The notes beneath the pieces are model-generated. The model was given only the letters and a program-made list of their open reading frames with translations, ran no database searches and was not told where the DNA came from. This document shows, piece after piece, positions 35,229-44,212 of a DNA stretch of 64,000 nucleotides (position 1 is the first letter of the stretch; the number at the start of each line of letters is the position of its first letter). The stretch is from positions 1,736,001 to 1,800,000 of the forward strand of contig NZ_JALLGW010000001.1 in NCBI RefSeq assembly GCF_023074835.1, given 5' to 3'. The translations under genes were made by a program, and so were the position numbers. This DNA is from Halomarina salina (GTDB lineage Archaea > Halobacteriota > Halobacteria > Halobacteriales > Haloarculaceae).

Positions 35229-37556
35229 TCACGCCCCCTCCGCGTCTGCCTCGGGGGTCGCCCTCGTCTCGACACCATCCAGCACCGTCCCGAGCAGGTC
35301 CACCGCGCCGTCGGTGTGGAGCGGGCTGTTCCCCGAGCCGCACTGCGAGTCCATCACGCATCCCGGACAGCCGTCGGTCCCCTCACAGCCACACGTGTCG
35401 ACGACGGTTCGCGTGTTGGCGGCGACGCGCTCGAACCGGTCGTAGAGCTTCCTGGAGAACCCGAGGCCGCCCTCGACGCCGTCGTAGACGAAGATGCCCG
35501 GCGAGTCGAGTTCGGGATGGCCGAGCACCGACAGTCCCCCGAGGTTCGACTTGTCGAGCGTGCACTCCAGCGGTGCGAGCTTTATCATCCCGTGCTCGGC
35601 GGCGTGCTGCGCGCCCTGGAACGCCACGTCCGGGGCGTCGACCCCGTAGCGCTGGCCGAGGCGGGCGCGCTCCGATTCGGGTACCGCCAGCCAGAGCGCC
35701 TGCGTCCGCATCGACAGCGGCGCGAGACCGGTCGGCTGTGGCGCGCCGAGGCTCTCGCCCGTCGCGATGGACTTGCGGGAGTAGGTGTCGTAGTGGACCG
35801 TCACGTCCGCGGTGCCCCAGTGGAGCGTGTAGTCGCCGAACGCCCGCGAGCGCTCAGACTCCAGGTTCCCGATGCGCGTGGCGTGGTTCGTCTGCGTGTA
35901 GTAGTCCACGTCGACCGGTTCGAGGTCGATGCGTGGCTGGTGGCCCTCCTCCTCGAAGCCGACCACCTCGAACTGCTGGCCGCGGTGGAGCGCCACCGCG
36001 CCGGGGTGGTACTCGCGGTACGCTCGCGCTCTCCCGACCGGTTCCAGTTCGGCGTCCACGTCGTCCGGCGTCCGAACGACGAACTCGTCGCCGCCGCTGG
36101 CGTACATCGACACCTGGCTCTGCGGGCGGTCCCGCCGGTCGTAGACGACGCCGGTGTCGAGGGTTCCCGTCAGGTAGCCAGCCTTCGTCCACATCTCGAC
36201 GGCCGGTTCCAGACGCTCGCCGAACCAGCGCTCGTCGTCGTGCGTCAGGGGCAACTCGTGGGCCGCACAGAGCAGGTGCCGCGAGAAGACGGCGTTGTTC
36301 GAGCGGTCCACGACGGCGTCCTCTATCACGTCGTCGTCGAAGAGGTACGCCGGGTTGGCGAACACGTAGTTGTCGATGGCGTCCGCGCGGCCGACGAGGA
36401 CCGAGAGCGCGTCGCCCGTCCCGCGTCCCGACCGCCCGAGTTGCTGCCAGAACGACTGTCGACTCCCCGGATAGCCGTTGAGCAGCGTCGCGTCGATACC
36501 CCCCACGTCGATGCCGAGTTCGAGCGCCGACGTGGTGACGACGCCGTCGAGCGACCCGTCCTTCAGGCCCGCCTCGGTCGCTCTGCGGTCGCCTTTCGTG
36601 TGGCCCGCGTTGTACGACTCGACACGCAGGCGACCCATGTTGTGGCGCGTCGCGGCCTGCTTCGCCCGCTCGCGGTTCAACTCGGTCATGCGCCGCGACC
36701 CGACGAACGCGAGCGTCTGGGTCCCGTTCGTCCCGAGGTGGGCCAGCACCTCGGCGGCCTCCGCGCTCGCGGAGCGCCGCGCCTCGCCCTCGCCGGGCGG
36801 CCGCCAGAACGCGATTTCACGACGCCCGCGCGGAGAGCCGTCGTCGTCCACGACGGTCACGTCGGTGTCGACGAGGTTCTTCGCGTGTTCGGCGGGATTG
36901 CCGATGGTCGCGGAGGTGAGGACGAGCGACGGGTCGGCGTCGTAGTGGTCGAGCACGCGCCGGAGTCTCCGCAGGACCCACGCGACGTGCATCCCGTGGA
37001 CACCGGAGTAGGCGTGGGCCTCGTCGACGGCGAGGGTCGCACAGTTCCCGAACAGGCGCGCCCACTGGCTGTGCTGCGGGAGGTAGGCGTTGACGCCCGA
37101 GACGTTCGTGATGACCACGTCCGCCGTCCGGCGGATGTCCCGCTTCGCCTCGCTCGCGGTGTCGCCGTCGTAGACGCGCACCGACACGTCGAGGCCCAGT
37201 TCGTCGTACAGGTCGGTGAGCGCACGCTGCTGGTCGCGAGAGAGCGCCTTCGTCGGGCAGAGCAAGAGCGCTGTCGACTCGGGGTTCCGGAGGTGCTGGC
37301 GCGCGATCTCCAGCGCGTAGACGAGCGTCTTCCCGCTGGCCGTGCTGGTCGTCACGCAGACGTCCTCCCCTTGAGCCAGCGCGTCCAGTGCCGTCGCCTG
37401 GTGACTGTAGAGGTCGTGTGGCATCGCGTCGGCGAGGCCCGGTTCGAGCACGTCGCTCGCGGGGACCGTTCGGGCGTCGCGGGCCTCCTGGACGAACACG
37501 TCCCGTATCTGTCCGGCGTAGTCGGGGAACGTGGTGCGGAGGCGGTCGGCGTTCAC
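35229..37556 (-). CDS. DEAD/DEAH-box helicase with Cys-rich C-terminus, MrfA/Hrq1-like
   Basis: A 775-residue superfamily 2 helicase. TSTASGKTLVYAL is motif I near residue 70, AVDEAHAYSG is motif II (DEAH), LTSATIGNP is motif III, TTSALELGIDVGGID and QQLGRSGRG are motifs V and VI. The last 200 residues contain the MrfA zinc-binding domain with the CGCEGTDGCPGCVMDSQCGSGN cysteine cluster. In Bacillus subtilis MrfA repairs mitomycin C damage together with the exonuclease MrfB. Here the immediately upstream gene (25 nt away, same strand) is an RNase H-like exonuclease, repeating that partnership. Confidence 0.9.
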   Translation of the reverse strand: MNADRLRTTFPDYAGQIRDVFVQEARDARTVPASDVLEPGLADAMPHDLYSHQATALDALAQGEDVCVTTSTASGKTLVYALEIARQHLRNPESTALLLCPTKALSRDQQRALTDLYDELGLDVSVRVYDGDTASEAKRDIRRTADVVITNVSGVNAYLPQHSQWARLFGNCATLAVDEAHAYSGVHGMHVAWVLRRLRRVLDHYDADPSLVLTSATIGNPAEHAKNLVDTDVTVVDDDGSPRGRREIAFWRPPGEGEARRSASAEAAEVLAHLGTNGTQTLAFVGSRRMTELNRERAKQAATRHNMGRLRVESYNAGHTKGDRRATEAGLKDGSLDGVVTTSALELGIDVGGIDATLLNGYPGSRQSFWQQLGRSGRGTGDALSVLVGRADAIDNYVFANPAYLFDDDVIEDAVVDRSNNAVFSRHLLCAAHELPLTHDDERWFGERLEPAVEMWTKAGYLTGTLDTGVVYDRRDRPQSQVSMYASGGDEFVVRTPDDVDAELEPVGRARAYREYHPGAVALHRGQQFEVVGFEEEGHQPRIDLEPVDVDYYTQTNHATRIGNLESERSRAFGDYTLHWGTADVTVHYDTYSRKSIATGESLGAPQPTGLAPLSMRTQALWLAVPESERARLGQRYGVDAPDVAFQGAQHAAEHGMIKLAPLECTLDKSNLGGLSVLGHPELDSPGIFVYDGVEGGLGFSRKLYDRFERVAANTRTVVDTCGCEGTDGCPGCVMDSQCGSGNSPLHTDGAVDLLGTVLDGVETRATPEADAEGA

Positions 37557-37580
37557 GTCGAGGGTACCCCGCTCATCGTC

Positions 37581-38978
37581 TCAGAACTCCGAGAGCGACC
37601 CCTGTCGGGTGTCGCCCTCCTGGTTCGTCGCCGCTCGGTCGGCGACGGTCGACTCCACCCGGTCGGTCGCGGCGATAGCGTCGTAGACGTGCGCCAGCAT
37701 CCGCACGTCGTCCTCGCAGTAGTTGCGGTGACGCTCCCAGTCGGGTTCGGGACCGCCGTCCATCCACGCGCGGTAGCGCCGGGCCGTCTCCGCGCCGGTC
37801 AGACCCGTCCCGTGACCCTCGTAACCGAGCGCTCCCGCGACGGCTTCGAGCTTGTTCGTCCGCCCCGGCAACACCGCGTTCCCCTCGTCGCGCGCCCACT
37901 GGAGCAGGTCGCACTTCGACGCGCGACGCCAGACGTCGCGGCGTTCGGGGTGGTGGGCCTCGACGTGTTCGTCCAGCACGGGGAAGTCGAACCCCCACCC
38001 GTTCCACGCGACGAGCGTCCCGTCGACTCCCGAGAGCCAGTCGAGGAATCCGCCGAGCATCGCGGGTGCGTCGTCGGGGTCCCGCGCGAGGAACGACCGG
38101 TAGTCGTCGCGGTACTGGACGCCGACCTGCCAGACGACGCTCGGGCGCAGGCCGTCCGTCTCGATGTCGAGGAAGACGGGGTCTGCAGGGAGCGGCGCGT
38201 CGCCCGTCCGCAGCAGTTCGCCGCGTTCGAGCGCCCGTGCGGACCGGACGGCGGTCTCGGCGCTCGAACGCCCGAACCCGTCGAGGTCGGCGAGTTCGTG
38301 GGGCGGCGTCTCGGCCAGCGTCTCGCGGTCGTAGCCCGCTTGCGAGAGGGCGGCGGCGCGACTGTCGCCGACGCCGGAGAGCGCGCGCAGGGCCAGGCGG
38401 TCGGTGCGCACCTCGTCGACGGCGACGGTCCCGTCGGGGTGGAGTGCGAGGACCGGGACGGCCGGTGCGCCCTGCGTCTCGACGGGCGCGACGCCCTGCA
38501 CGTCGAGGCCGTCCCACTCGCGGCGGTAGTCGGCGGGGACGTACCCGGCGAGGTGGACGGTCGGTGATCGCTGCTCGCCATCGTCGTCACCCAGCGCCTC
38601 CCGGTAGGCGGCCGCGCCGTCGAGGCGGGTGTCGAGCGCCATCGGGTCCGTCTCGACGGAGAGGAGGGTCGAGGCGAGGAACGCGGTGTGGCCGCTGTCG
38701 TCGGCTTCTCCGAACGCGGCGCCCGACGTCACGGCTCGAACGTGGTCCAGCGTCTCGCAGACGGCCAGCGTCACGTCGCCGAGGACGTGGACCTCGCCCT
38801 CGGGCGTGAGGATGGGGACGTCGCTGCCCGGCGGCCGGAACCGACCCGGCGCGTAGACGGGGTCGGGGACGAGCACCGCGTCGGGGTCCGCGTACGCGTG
38901 GAGGTCCGCCAGTTCCGCGGGCGAGAGGCGGCCCGCGAGCGCGGACGGCAGTGCGAGGACGGTCGCCGGGCGAGGCAT
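37581..38978 (-). CDS. RNase H-fold exonuclease with helix-hairpin-helix region, MrfB/YprB-like
   Basis: A 465-residue protein. Residues 195-250 contain a helix-hairpin-helix DNA-binding region (LSGVGDSRAAALSQAG ... LADLDGFGRSSAETAVRSAR). Residues 265-440 form a DEDDy-type exonuclease: VFLDIETDGL (ExoI, DxE), VAWNGWGFDFPVLDEH (ExoII, N...D) and NYCEDDVRMLAHVY (ExoIII, YxxxD). The domain is that of YprB/MrfB, the exonuclease partner of helicase MrfA in mitomycin C repair, but the HhH pair is not part of the Bacillus protein as I know it. It is the first gene of a two-gene operon with the helicase. Confidence 0.85.
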   Translation of the reverse strand: MPRPATVLALPSALAGRLSPAELADLHAYADPDAVLVPDPVYAPGRFRPPGSDVPILTPEGEVHVLGDVTLAVCETLDHVRAVTSGAAFGEADDSGHTAFLASTLLSVETDPMALDTRLDGAAAYREALGDDDGEQRSPTVHLAGYVPADYRREWDGLDVQGVAPVETQGAPAVPVLALHPDGTVAVDEVRTDRLALRALSGVGDSRAAALSQAGYDRETLAETPPHELADLDGFGRSSAETAVRSARALERGELLRTGDAPLPADPVFLDIETDGLRPSVVWQVGVQYRDDYRSFLARDPDDAPAMLGGFLDWLSGVDGTLVAWNGWGFDFPVLDEHVEAHHPERRDVWRRASKCDLLQWARDEGNAVLPGRTNKLEAVAGALGYEGHGTGLTGAETARRYRAWMDGGPEPDWERHRNYCEDDVRMLAHVYDAIAATDRVESTVADRAATNQEGDTRQGSLSEF

Positions 38979-39067
38979 CTACGCGTGGAAGGAGTCGGAG
39001 GCACAAGAATCGCGCGACCGCTCCGGTCGCGCGCTCGGTGGTCGCCTGGTCGGTCGCGTCGACGTCC

Positions 39068-39943
39068 TCAGGCCGACGCGTTCGCGGTGGCGGTGCCGTT
39101 CGCGGAGACGCCGGCCGCGCCGCTCTCGGCTCCGTCGGTGGTTCCGTTCCCGAGACCGCCCGACTGCTCACGGGCCTCGTCGAGCCAGTCGGGTTCTTCC
39201 ACTGTCGTGTTCCCCACGTCGGTGATGCGGACGTCGACCCGCTGAGTGGCGGACTGTCCCCCGGATTCGACGCCGAGTGTGAACGACGACTGCCGGACGG
39301 TCCCGTCGTTCGTCACCAGCAAGGTGGCGTCGTACCGGGTGACGGTCACCCCGCTGCTGGCGAACACCGAGTCGGCCAGCGTCTCGTTCCCCGTGGCGAC
39401 GAACCGCGTCAGCGTCTCGCCGTCCTGCGTCGTCGTCCCGTTCCGGGTCCAGTCCGTCGCGGTCGCGAGCGACGACGTCGCGTTCAGCGGGACGAACTGC
39501 TCGCCGCCGAGCGAGGGGGTCATCGGCCCACCACCGCTGGCGTCGATGTACTGGTACCGCGCGTCCTCGCCCTGTCCGATGCGGACGAACGTCGCCTCGT
39601 CGGTGCCGTACACCGTCTGCTCGTTCGACACGGACCGGTTCCCGCTCCGCTGGTCGGCCGAGCCGGTCAGGAGCGTCCGGTTCGCGTCGAGGTCGACTGC
39701 GACGCGCTGGCGCTGGTCGGTCGTCGCTCCCTCGCCCGTCGACGAGTTCTGCGTGAGCACGACCGTGAACGACCCCGCCTCGCGGAGGTTCGACGCGTGG
39801 TCGGCGGCGAGTGCGCTGGTGTTCAGCGACTCCCCCTCGCCGTAGGTGTCGTCCCCGCCGCCGCCGAGGCCGGGCACGCTCGAACAGCCGGCGAGGACCG
39901 TCAGTAGACAGAGCAGTACCGTCGCGCCGCGTGCGAGTTCCAT
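39068..39943 (-). CDS. Haloarchaeal lipoprotein (DUF7537-like)
   Basis: A 291-residue surface lipoprotein. The signal peptide ends with the lipobox LAGC near residue 20, followed by the glycine-rich spacer SSVPGLGGGGDD. The mature part resembles the LolA/LppX-like beta-half-barrel seen in haloarchaeal lipoproteins: repeated strands, e.g. GSFTVVLTQNSS, RQRVAVDLDANRTLL, RFVATGNETL. Several N-x-S/T sites could be glycosylated. The C-terminus is Gly/Thr/Ala-rich. The cargo, if any, is unknown. The ATG lies at the expected place just before a hydrophobic signal. Confidence 0.8.
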   Translation of the reverse strand: MELARGATVLLCLLTVLAGCSSVPGLGGGGDDTYGEGESLNTSALAADHASNLREAGSFTVVLTQNSSTGEGATTDQRQRVAVDLDANRTLLTGSADQRSGNRSVSNEQTVYGTDEATFVRIGQGEDARYQYIDASGGGPMTPSLGGEQFVPLNATSSLATATDWTRNGTTTQDGETLTRFVATGNETLADSVFASSGVTVTRYDATLLVTNDGTVRQSSFTLGVESGGQSATQRVDVRITDVGNTTVEEPDWLDEAREQSGGLGNGTTDGAESGAAGVSANGTATANASA

Positions 39944-40034
39944 CTCGTCTCTACCGACTGCCGCCCGGCGAAAACAGTCTTCGGTCCGTCCCCGAAACGC
40001 GGTCGTCCCTGCGCCAGTTCCGGCTCCGGGTGGC

Positions 40035-41588
40035 TCAGAGGAGGCGACGGAGCTTCACCACGGCCGAGAGCGCGCTGGCGTACCACTCGCCGGGGAGCCA
40101 CGACGGCGGTGCGATGGGACCGATGCGCGAGACGGCGACGGTCTGGCGTTCGGTGTACTTGCGGATACCCTCGGGGCCGTGTCGGCTGCCGACGCCGGAG
40201 TGCTTCCGACCGCCCATCGGCGCGTCGGCGGCCCCGAGCGTCGAGATGTAGGGGTCGTTGACGCTGACGGTCCCCGCCTCGACGCGTTCGGCGACGTCCC
40301 GGCCCCGGTCGTGGTCCTCGGTGAAGACGCAGGCGTTGAGGCCGAACTCGGTGTCGTTGGCGCGTTCGATGGCCTCGCGGTCCGAGCCGACCGGGTAGAC
40401 GGCGACGACGGGACCGAACGTCTCCTCGCGGAACAGGTCCATGTCGGGCGTCACGTCGGTGAGAACGGTCGGTTCGAACGCGTAGGGGGCGACGTCGGGG
40501 CGGTGCTGGCCCCCGGTCTGGATCGTCGCGCCCTTCTCGCGGGCGTCCTCGACGTGTGCCCGCACGCTGTCGAGTTGCTCCTCGGAGGCCAGCGACCCGA
40601 CGTCCACGTCGAGGCTCGCGTCCGTCCCGAGCGTGAGTCGCTCGGTGGCGACGACGAGTCGCTCGACGAACTCGTCGTACAGGGACTCGTGGACGTAGAC
40701 GCGCTCGGGAGCCACACAGAGCTGTCCGGCGTTCGAGAAACAGCCAGCGACGGCACCCCGGACGGCGGTGCCGACGTCGGCGTCGTCGAGGACGAGCATC
40801 GGGTTCTTCCCGCCCAGTTCGAGCGAGCACGGGACGAGGTTGCGCCCGGCCTGCTCGGCGACGGCGCGGCCCGTCTCGACGCCGCCCGTGAACCCGACGT
40901 AGTCGCTCCCCGCGACGAGCGACTCGCCCGCCTCGGCTCCCCCGGTGACGACCTGGCAGACGTCCGACGGCAGGCCGGCCTCGCGGAGCAGTTCGACCGC
41001 CCGGAGCGCGACGAACGGCGTGTGCTCGTCCGGTTTCAGGACGACGCTGTTGCCCGCGATCAGTGCGGGTATCGCGTCCGAGACGGAGAGCGTGAGCGGG
41101 TAGTTCCACGGCGAGATGATGCCCACGACGCCGCGCGGGTGGTAGTTCACGCGCGTCGGCGTAAGCGGTCCGAGCGCGCCCTCGCGCCGGTCGGGGGCGA
41201 GCGCGCGGTCCGCTCCCGCGTAGTACTCGCAGGCCGAGGCGACGTCGAGCAGTTCCTCCAGTCCGGTCCGGCGGGCCTTCCCGCCCTCCAGCTGGAGCAG
41301 GTCGAGGAGGTCCTCGCGCTCGTCCCAGACGAGTTCCGCGAACCGCTCGACGACGGCGACGCGGTCGGCCAGCGGTCTGTCGGCCCACTCGTGCTGTGCG
41401 GTGCGAGCGTGTCGAATCGCGAGGTCGGTGTCGTCGGCCGTACACATCGGGACGCTCCCGACGGGGTCGCCGGTGAACGGTGCTTCGACCGTGACCGACT
41501 CCCGGTCGCCGTCCGCGCGGGTGACGAGCGTCGCGAGTCGCTCCAGTCGCTCGTCGTCGAACCGAGTCGCGCTGTCGAGTCCTGCCAT
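40035..41588 (-). CDS. NAD(P)+-dependent aldehyde dehydrogenase (succinate-semialdehyde type)
   Basis: A 517-residue aldehyde dehydrogenase. IISPWNYPLTLS binds the cofactor, LELGGKNPMLV holds the general-base Glu, and FSNAGQLCVAPERVYV holds the catalytic Cys. EEQLDSVRAHVEDAREKGA and FREETFGPVVAVYPV are family markers. It is closest in pattern to succinate-semialdehyde/aldehyde dehydrogenases (GabD group), but the substrate cannot be fixed. The start Met AGLDSATRF is preferred over a Met three codons earlier. Confidence 0.9.
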   Translation of the reverse strand: MAGLDSATRFDDERLERLATLVTRADGDRESVTVEAPFTGDPVGSVPMCTADDTDLAIRHARTAQHEWADRPLADRVAVVERFAELVWDEREDLLDLLQLEGGKARRTGLEELLDVASACEYYAGADRALAPDRREGALGPLTPTRVNYHPRGVVGIISPWNYPLTLSVSDAIPALIAGNSVVLKPDEHTPFVALRAVELLREAGLPSDVCQVVTGGAEAGESLVAGSDYVGFTGGVETGRAVAEQAGRNLVPCSLELGGKNPMLVLDDADVGTAVRGAVAGCFSNAGQLCVAPERVYVHESLYDEFVERLVVATERLTLGTDASLDVDVGSLASEEQLDSVRAHVEDAREKGATIQTGGQHRPDVAPYAFEPTVLTDVTPDMDLFREETFGPVVAVYPVGSDREAIERANDTEFGLNACVFTEDHDRGRDVAERVEAGTVSVNDPYISTLGAADAPMGGRKHSGVGSRHGPEGIRKYTERQTVAVSRIGPIAPPSWLPGEWYASALSAVVKLRRLL

Positions 41589-41851
41589 GGTACACACTGC
41601 GGTCGCGACTCGCTTACCGTTGCTGCCGGCCGGGTGGTTATTTGTAAATGGAACGTCATCGAACCCTCAATGTGTAGCGCCATCGACGTCGGTCGAGAGG
41701 GGGGGACGAGTCCGGTCGACGGTGAGTCCACGTGTCGCGTCGTGTCGGCCTCGAACGGCGAGCCGTGGACGCCGTCATCGCGGCTCACACTTGGTCCGAC
41801 GGCCGGTGGTCGCCAGCGTGCTCCGCGAACCTTCGGGGGCCACGCCGCACG

Positions 41852-42469
41852 ATGACGCTCTACGACCTCTCACACACCATCGAGCCGGGGATGCCGACGT
41901 ACCCCGGCGACCCGGTCATCGAGATGTACCCGAACGCGACCCACGCGGAGGAAGGGTTCCGCCTCACCGCCTTCGGTCTCAGCACGCACACCGGGACGCA
42001 CGTCGACGCGCCGGTCCACGTCGAACCAGACGGAAAACCGCTCTCGGCGTTCCCCATCGACCGGTTCCACTACGACGCGCGACTGGTCCACTGCGACGTC
42101 GGGAGCGAGGAGGTCATCACGCCCGACCACCTCCCCGAGGACGAGGACGACGTGGACCTCTACGTGTTCGAGACGGGGTGGAGCGACCACTGGGGCGACA
42201 TCGTCTACTTCGAGCACCCGTACCTCGGCCCCGAGTGTGCGAAGGTCTGTGCCGAACGAGAGGTGGACGTCGCGGTCGACTGCCCGAGCGTCGACCCGGT
42301 CGGTGGCGACCTGCTGGCACACCACGAACTGTTCCGCGAGGAGCGACTCGTCATCGAGAACGTCGTCAATCTCACCGACCTGCCCGACCGGTTCACGGTC
42401 CACGCCTACCCGCTCCCGCTCGACGACGCCGACGGTGCACCGGCGCGCGTCGTCGCGGAAGTGAACTGA
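41852..42469 (+). CDS. Cyclase/kynurenine formamidase-like metal hydrolase
   Basis: A 205-residue protein of the cyclase family. DLSHTIEPGMPTYPGDP at the N-terminus and LSTHTGTHVDAPVH with the HxGTHxD metal-binding motif are diagnostic; VFETGWSDHWG and VDCPSVDP follow in the usual places. Members hydrolyse N-formylkynurenine or act on other amides. No tryptophan-catabolic gene is nearby. The start is the Met just before TLYDLSH; the 260-nt region before it (41,589-41,851) shows no other gene. Confidence 0.86.
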   Translation: MTLYDLSHTIEPGMPTYPGDPVIEMYPNATHAEEGFRLTAFGLSTHTGTHVDAPVHVEPDGKPLSAFPIDRFHYDARLVHCDVGSEEVITPDHLPEDEDDVDLYVFETGWSDHWGDIVYFEHPYLGPECAKVCAEREVDVAVDCPSVDPVGGDLLAHHELFREERLVIENVVNLTDLPDRFTVHAYPLPLDDADGAPARVVAEVN

Positions 42470-42513
42470 GAGGGGCCGAGCGGAAACAGCGCGGCGTCAC
42501 GCACCTGCCACGC

Positions 42514-42957
42514 TCAGGCGTCGAGCGGCAGTTCCACGTCGAGTTGTCGCAGGAGTTCGCCCATCTCGACCATCGAGACGGCCTCCACGATCTCCCCGTC
42601 GCGGACCCGGCGCTGGTGGAACCCGTCGACGCTGATGCGGTTCCCGGTCGGTTCGATGCCCCGGAACGTCCCATCGTGCGTACCGTACAGCGTCACGTGG
42701 GCGGTCACGGTGTCGTCCTCGACGACCTCGCTGTTGATGTCGACGTTCAGGTCGGGGAACGCCGTGTTCCACTCGCGGTAGATGTCCTCGATGTCCTCGC
42801 GGCTGGCGACCGGTTCGTCCGACCCCGTCCGTCGGATGCCGACGACCACGTCCTCCGCGTAGAGGTCGTCGACCACGCCGACGTTGCCGCGCTCGAACAG
42901 TTCGGTGATCTCGTAGCGGACGAGTTCCTTGCTGGTGAAGTTCTGGATACCTGTCAT
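42514..42957 (-). CDS. SnoaL-like/ester cyclase family protein
   Basis: A 147-residue NTF2-fold protein of the SnoaL-like polyketide cyclase family: LVRYEITELFERGNVGVVDDLYAEDVVV, then YREWNTAFPDLNVDI and DGKIVEAVSMVEMGELLRQL-like ending. NTF2-fold proteins of this type are often enzymes or ligand binders with His/Asp in the pocket; the substrate is unknown. The Met at 42,957 gives the normal length; a longer upstream reading to 43,062 lacks conserved sequence. Confidence 0.8.
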   Translation of the reverse strand: MTGIQNFTSKELVRYEITELFERGNVGVVDDLYAEDVVVGIRRTGSDEPVASREDIEDIYREWNTAFPDLNVDINSEVVEDDTVTAHVTLYGTHDGTFRGIEPTGNRISVDGFHQRRVRDGEIVEAVSMVEMGELLRQLDVELPLDA

Positions 42958-43352
42958 GGGAACGTCCTCCCTTACGTGTCGTTGGGGCGGCGACGAAATA
43001 GCTACTCGGGTGGTTTCGGAGGTGTGGTCGAAATTGTCCGGGGTGTCAACAGACATCGCCACGTAGCTCGTTTATTTCGTGGCAAAAGTTGCTGATTCAG
43101 CTGATAGACTCAGAGCGTGAGTATTACAGTAGCCGTCCTCCTCCTGCTATTAAACGGCATGAGCCACCAAGGGTTTCCGACTGGCCCTTCGATATGGAAG
43201 TCAAGGGACCACGAATCCGAACTGTGTATCCGTCTCTCCGTGCCGGAGGCGATGGATGCCGGTCGTCGTGTCACCGTGACATGGTTCATTCGCGTGGCGT
43301 CACGCGGGGTACATCGTACAGTATCACGCGTCCCCCAGACGGTCCACCACCC
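42958..43352. promoter_or_regulatory. 395-nt divergent intergenic region
   Basis: Contains no convincing gene. It separates the SnoaL-like gene (minus) from an HTH_10 regulator (plus). Its GC is lower than that of the flanking genes. Around 43,062-43,085 GCCACG and CGTGGC form an inverted repeat with a 14-nt loop that includes TTTATTT, and a related GAAATAGCTAC lies at 42,995-43,005, so a regulator site is plausible. ATTAAACGG near 43,150 precedes an ATG at 43,160, but the resulting frame has no coding features. Confidence 0.4.
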
Positions 43353-44123
43353 ATGACATTCACACACCTCGTCGCGCCAGCCCGCGACCCGACGCACCGA
43401 ACCGGTTCGGCCGGTGGAGACGACGGCCCCAGTCTCACCGACGAGGAGACGAAACTCGTCTGTGAGTTCACCGTCGATGCCGAGGACTTCGTCCTCGCCG
43501 AGACGGTCGAACGCGTCCCCGAGAAGACGCTGGAGTTCGAACAGTTCGTCCCGACCGGCGAGCACCTGCTGCCGTATCTGTGGGCGACCGACCACGACAT
43601 GAGCGAGTTCGAAGCGGCCGCAGCGGATGACCCGAGCGTCGCGTCACTCCGGCGGGTCGGCATGTTCGACGACGGCGCACTCTACCGCGTCCAGTGGTCA
43701 GACGAGGCCGACCAGCTTCTCACGTGGATTCGAGAGCGCGACGTGGTCGTCCTCCAAGCTGAGACGTCCGGGAGAGACTGGTTGCTCAAGATTCGCGTCG
43801 ATTGCCGAGACGACCTCAGTGACCTCCAGACATTCTGTCGGGACCGTGATATCGCATTCACCGTCGAGCGACTCTACGAACTAACCCAGCCGAAGATGGG
43901 CCAGTTCAACGTCTCGGAGAAACAACGTGAGTGCCTGCTCGCAGCCAAGGAGATGGGCTTTTTCGAGATACCCCGCGCGTCGACGCTCGAAGACGTCGCC
44001 GACCGACTCGGTATCTCCACGCGGGCGGCCTCCGAACGCCTCCGGCGTGGGCAGACGAACCTTCTCAACAACACCCTGACTATCGGTGAACCCACTGGTA
44101 TCGGCGTTGGCGAAAATACATGA
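43353..44123 (+). CDS. HTH_10 (bacterio-opsin activator-like) transcriptional regulator
   Basis: A 256-residue regulator. Residues 30-185 form a bacterioopsin-activator-type N-terminal domain (CEFTVDAEDFVLAETVERVPEKTLEFEQFVPTGEHLLPYLW pattern). Residues 195-245 form an HTH_10: LAAKEMGFFEIPRASTLEDVADRLGIS then TRAASERLRRGQTNLL. Haloarchaea use many such proteins as DNA-binding sensors without a known ligand. A closely related paralog follows 90 nt downstream on the same strand. The ATG at 43,353 directly precedes the conserved region and gives the usual length. Confidence 0.85.
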   Translation: MTFTHLVAPARDPTHRTGSAGGDDGPSLTDEETKLVCEFTVDAEDFVLAETVERVPEKTLEFEQFVPTGEHLLPYLWATDHDMSEFEAAAADDPSVASLRRVGMFDDGALYRVQWSDEADQLLTWIRERDVVVLQAETSGRDWLLKIRVDCRDDLSDLQTFCRDRDIAFTVERLYELTQPKMGQFNVSEKQRECLLAAKEMGFFEIPRASTLEDVADRLGISTRAASERLRRGQTNLLNNTLTIGEPTGIGVGENT

Positions 44124-44212
44124 AATAATGAGATTACAGGTTGTACTGTTGATATAAAGGGTTCTGCTCATGATGCCTGCACTGTAACCCCCATGGTCAA
44201 CCAAGTCCTGCT

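Noticed and set aside
35211-38567. An open frame of more than 1,100 codons on the plus strand opposite the helicase and exonuclease genes
   Set aside because: It mirrors third-position GC on the opposite strand; its product is Arg/Val/Glu-rich without domains, while the minus-strand frames carry complete helicase and exonuclease motifs.
43117-43356. A 79-codon frame upstream of the first HTH_10 gene
   Set aside because: No domain, no haloarchaeal composition, and it overlaps the likely promoter of the regulator.
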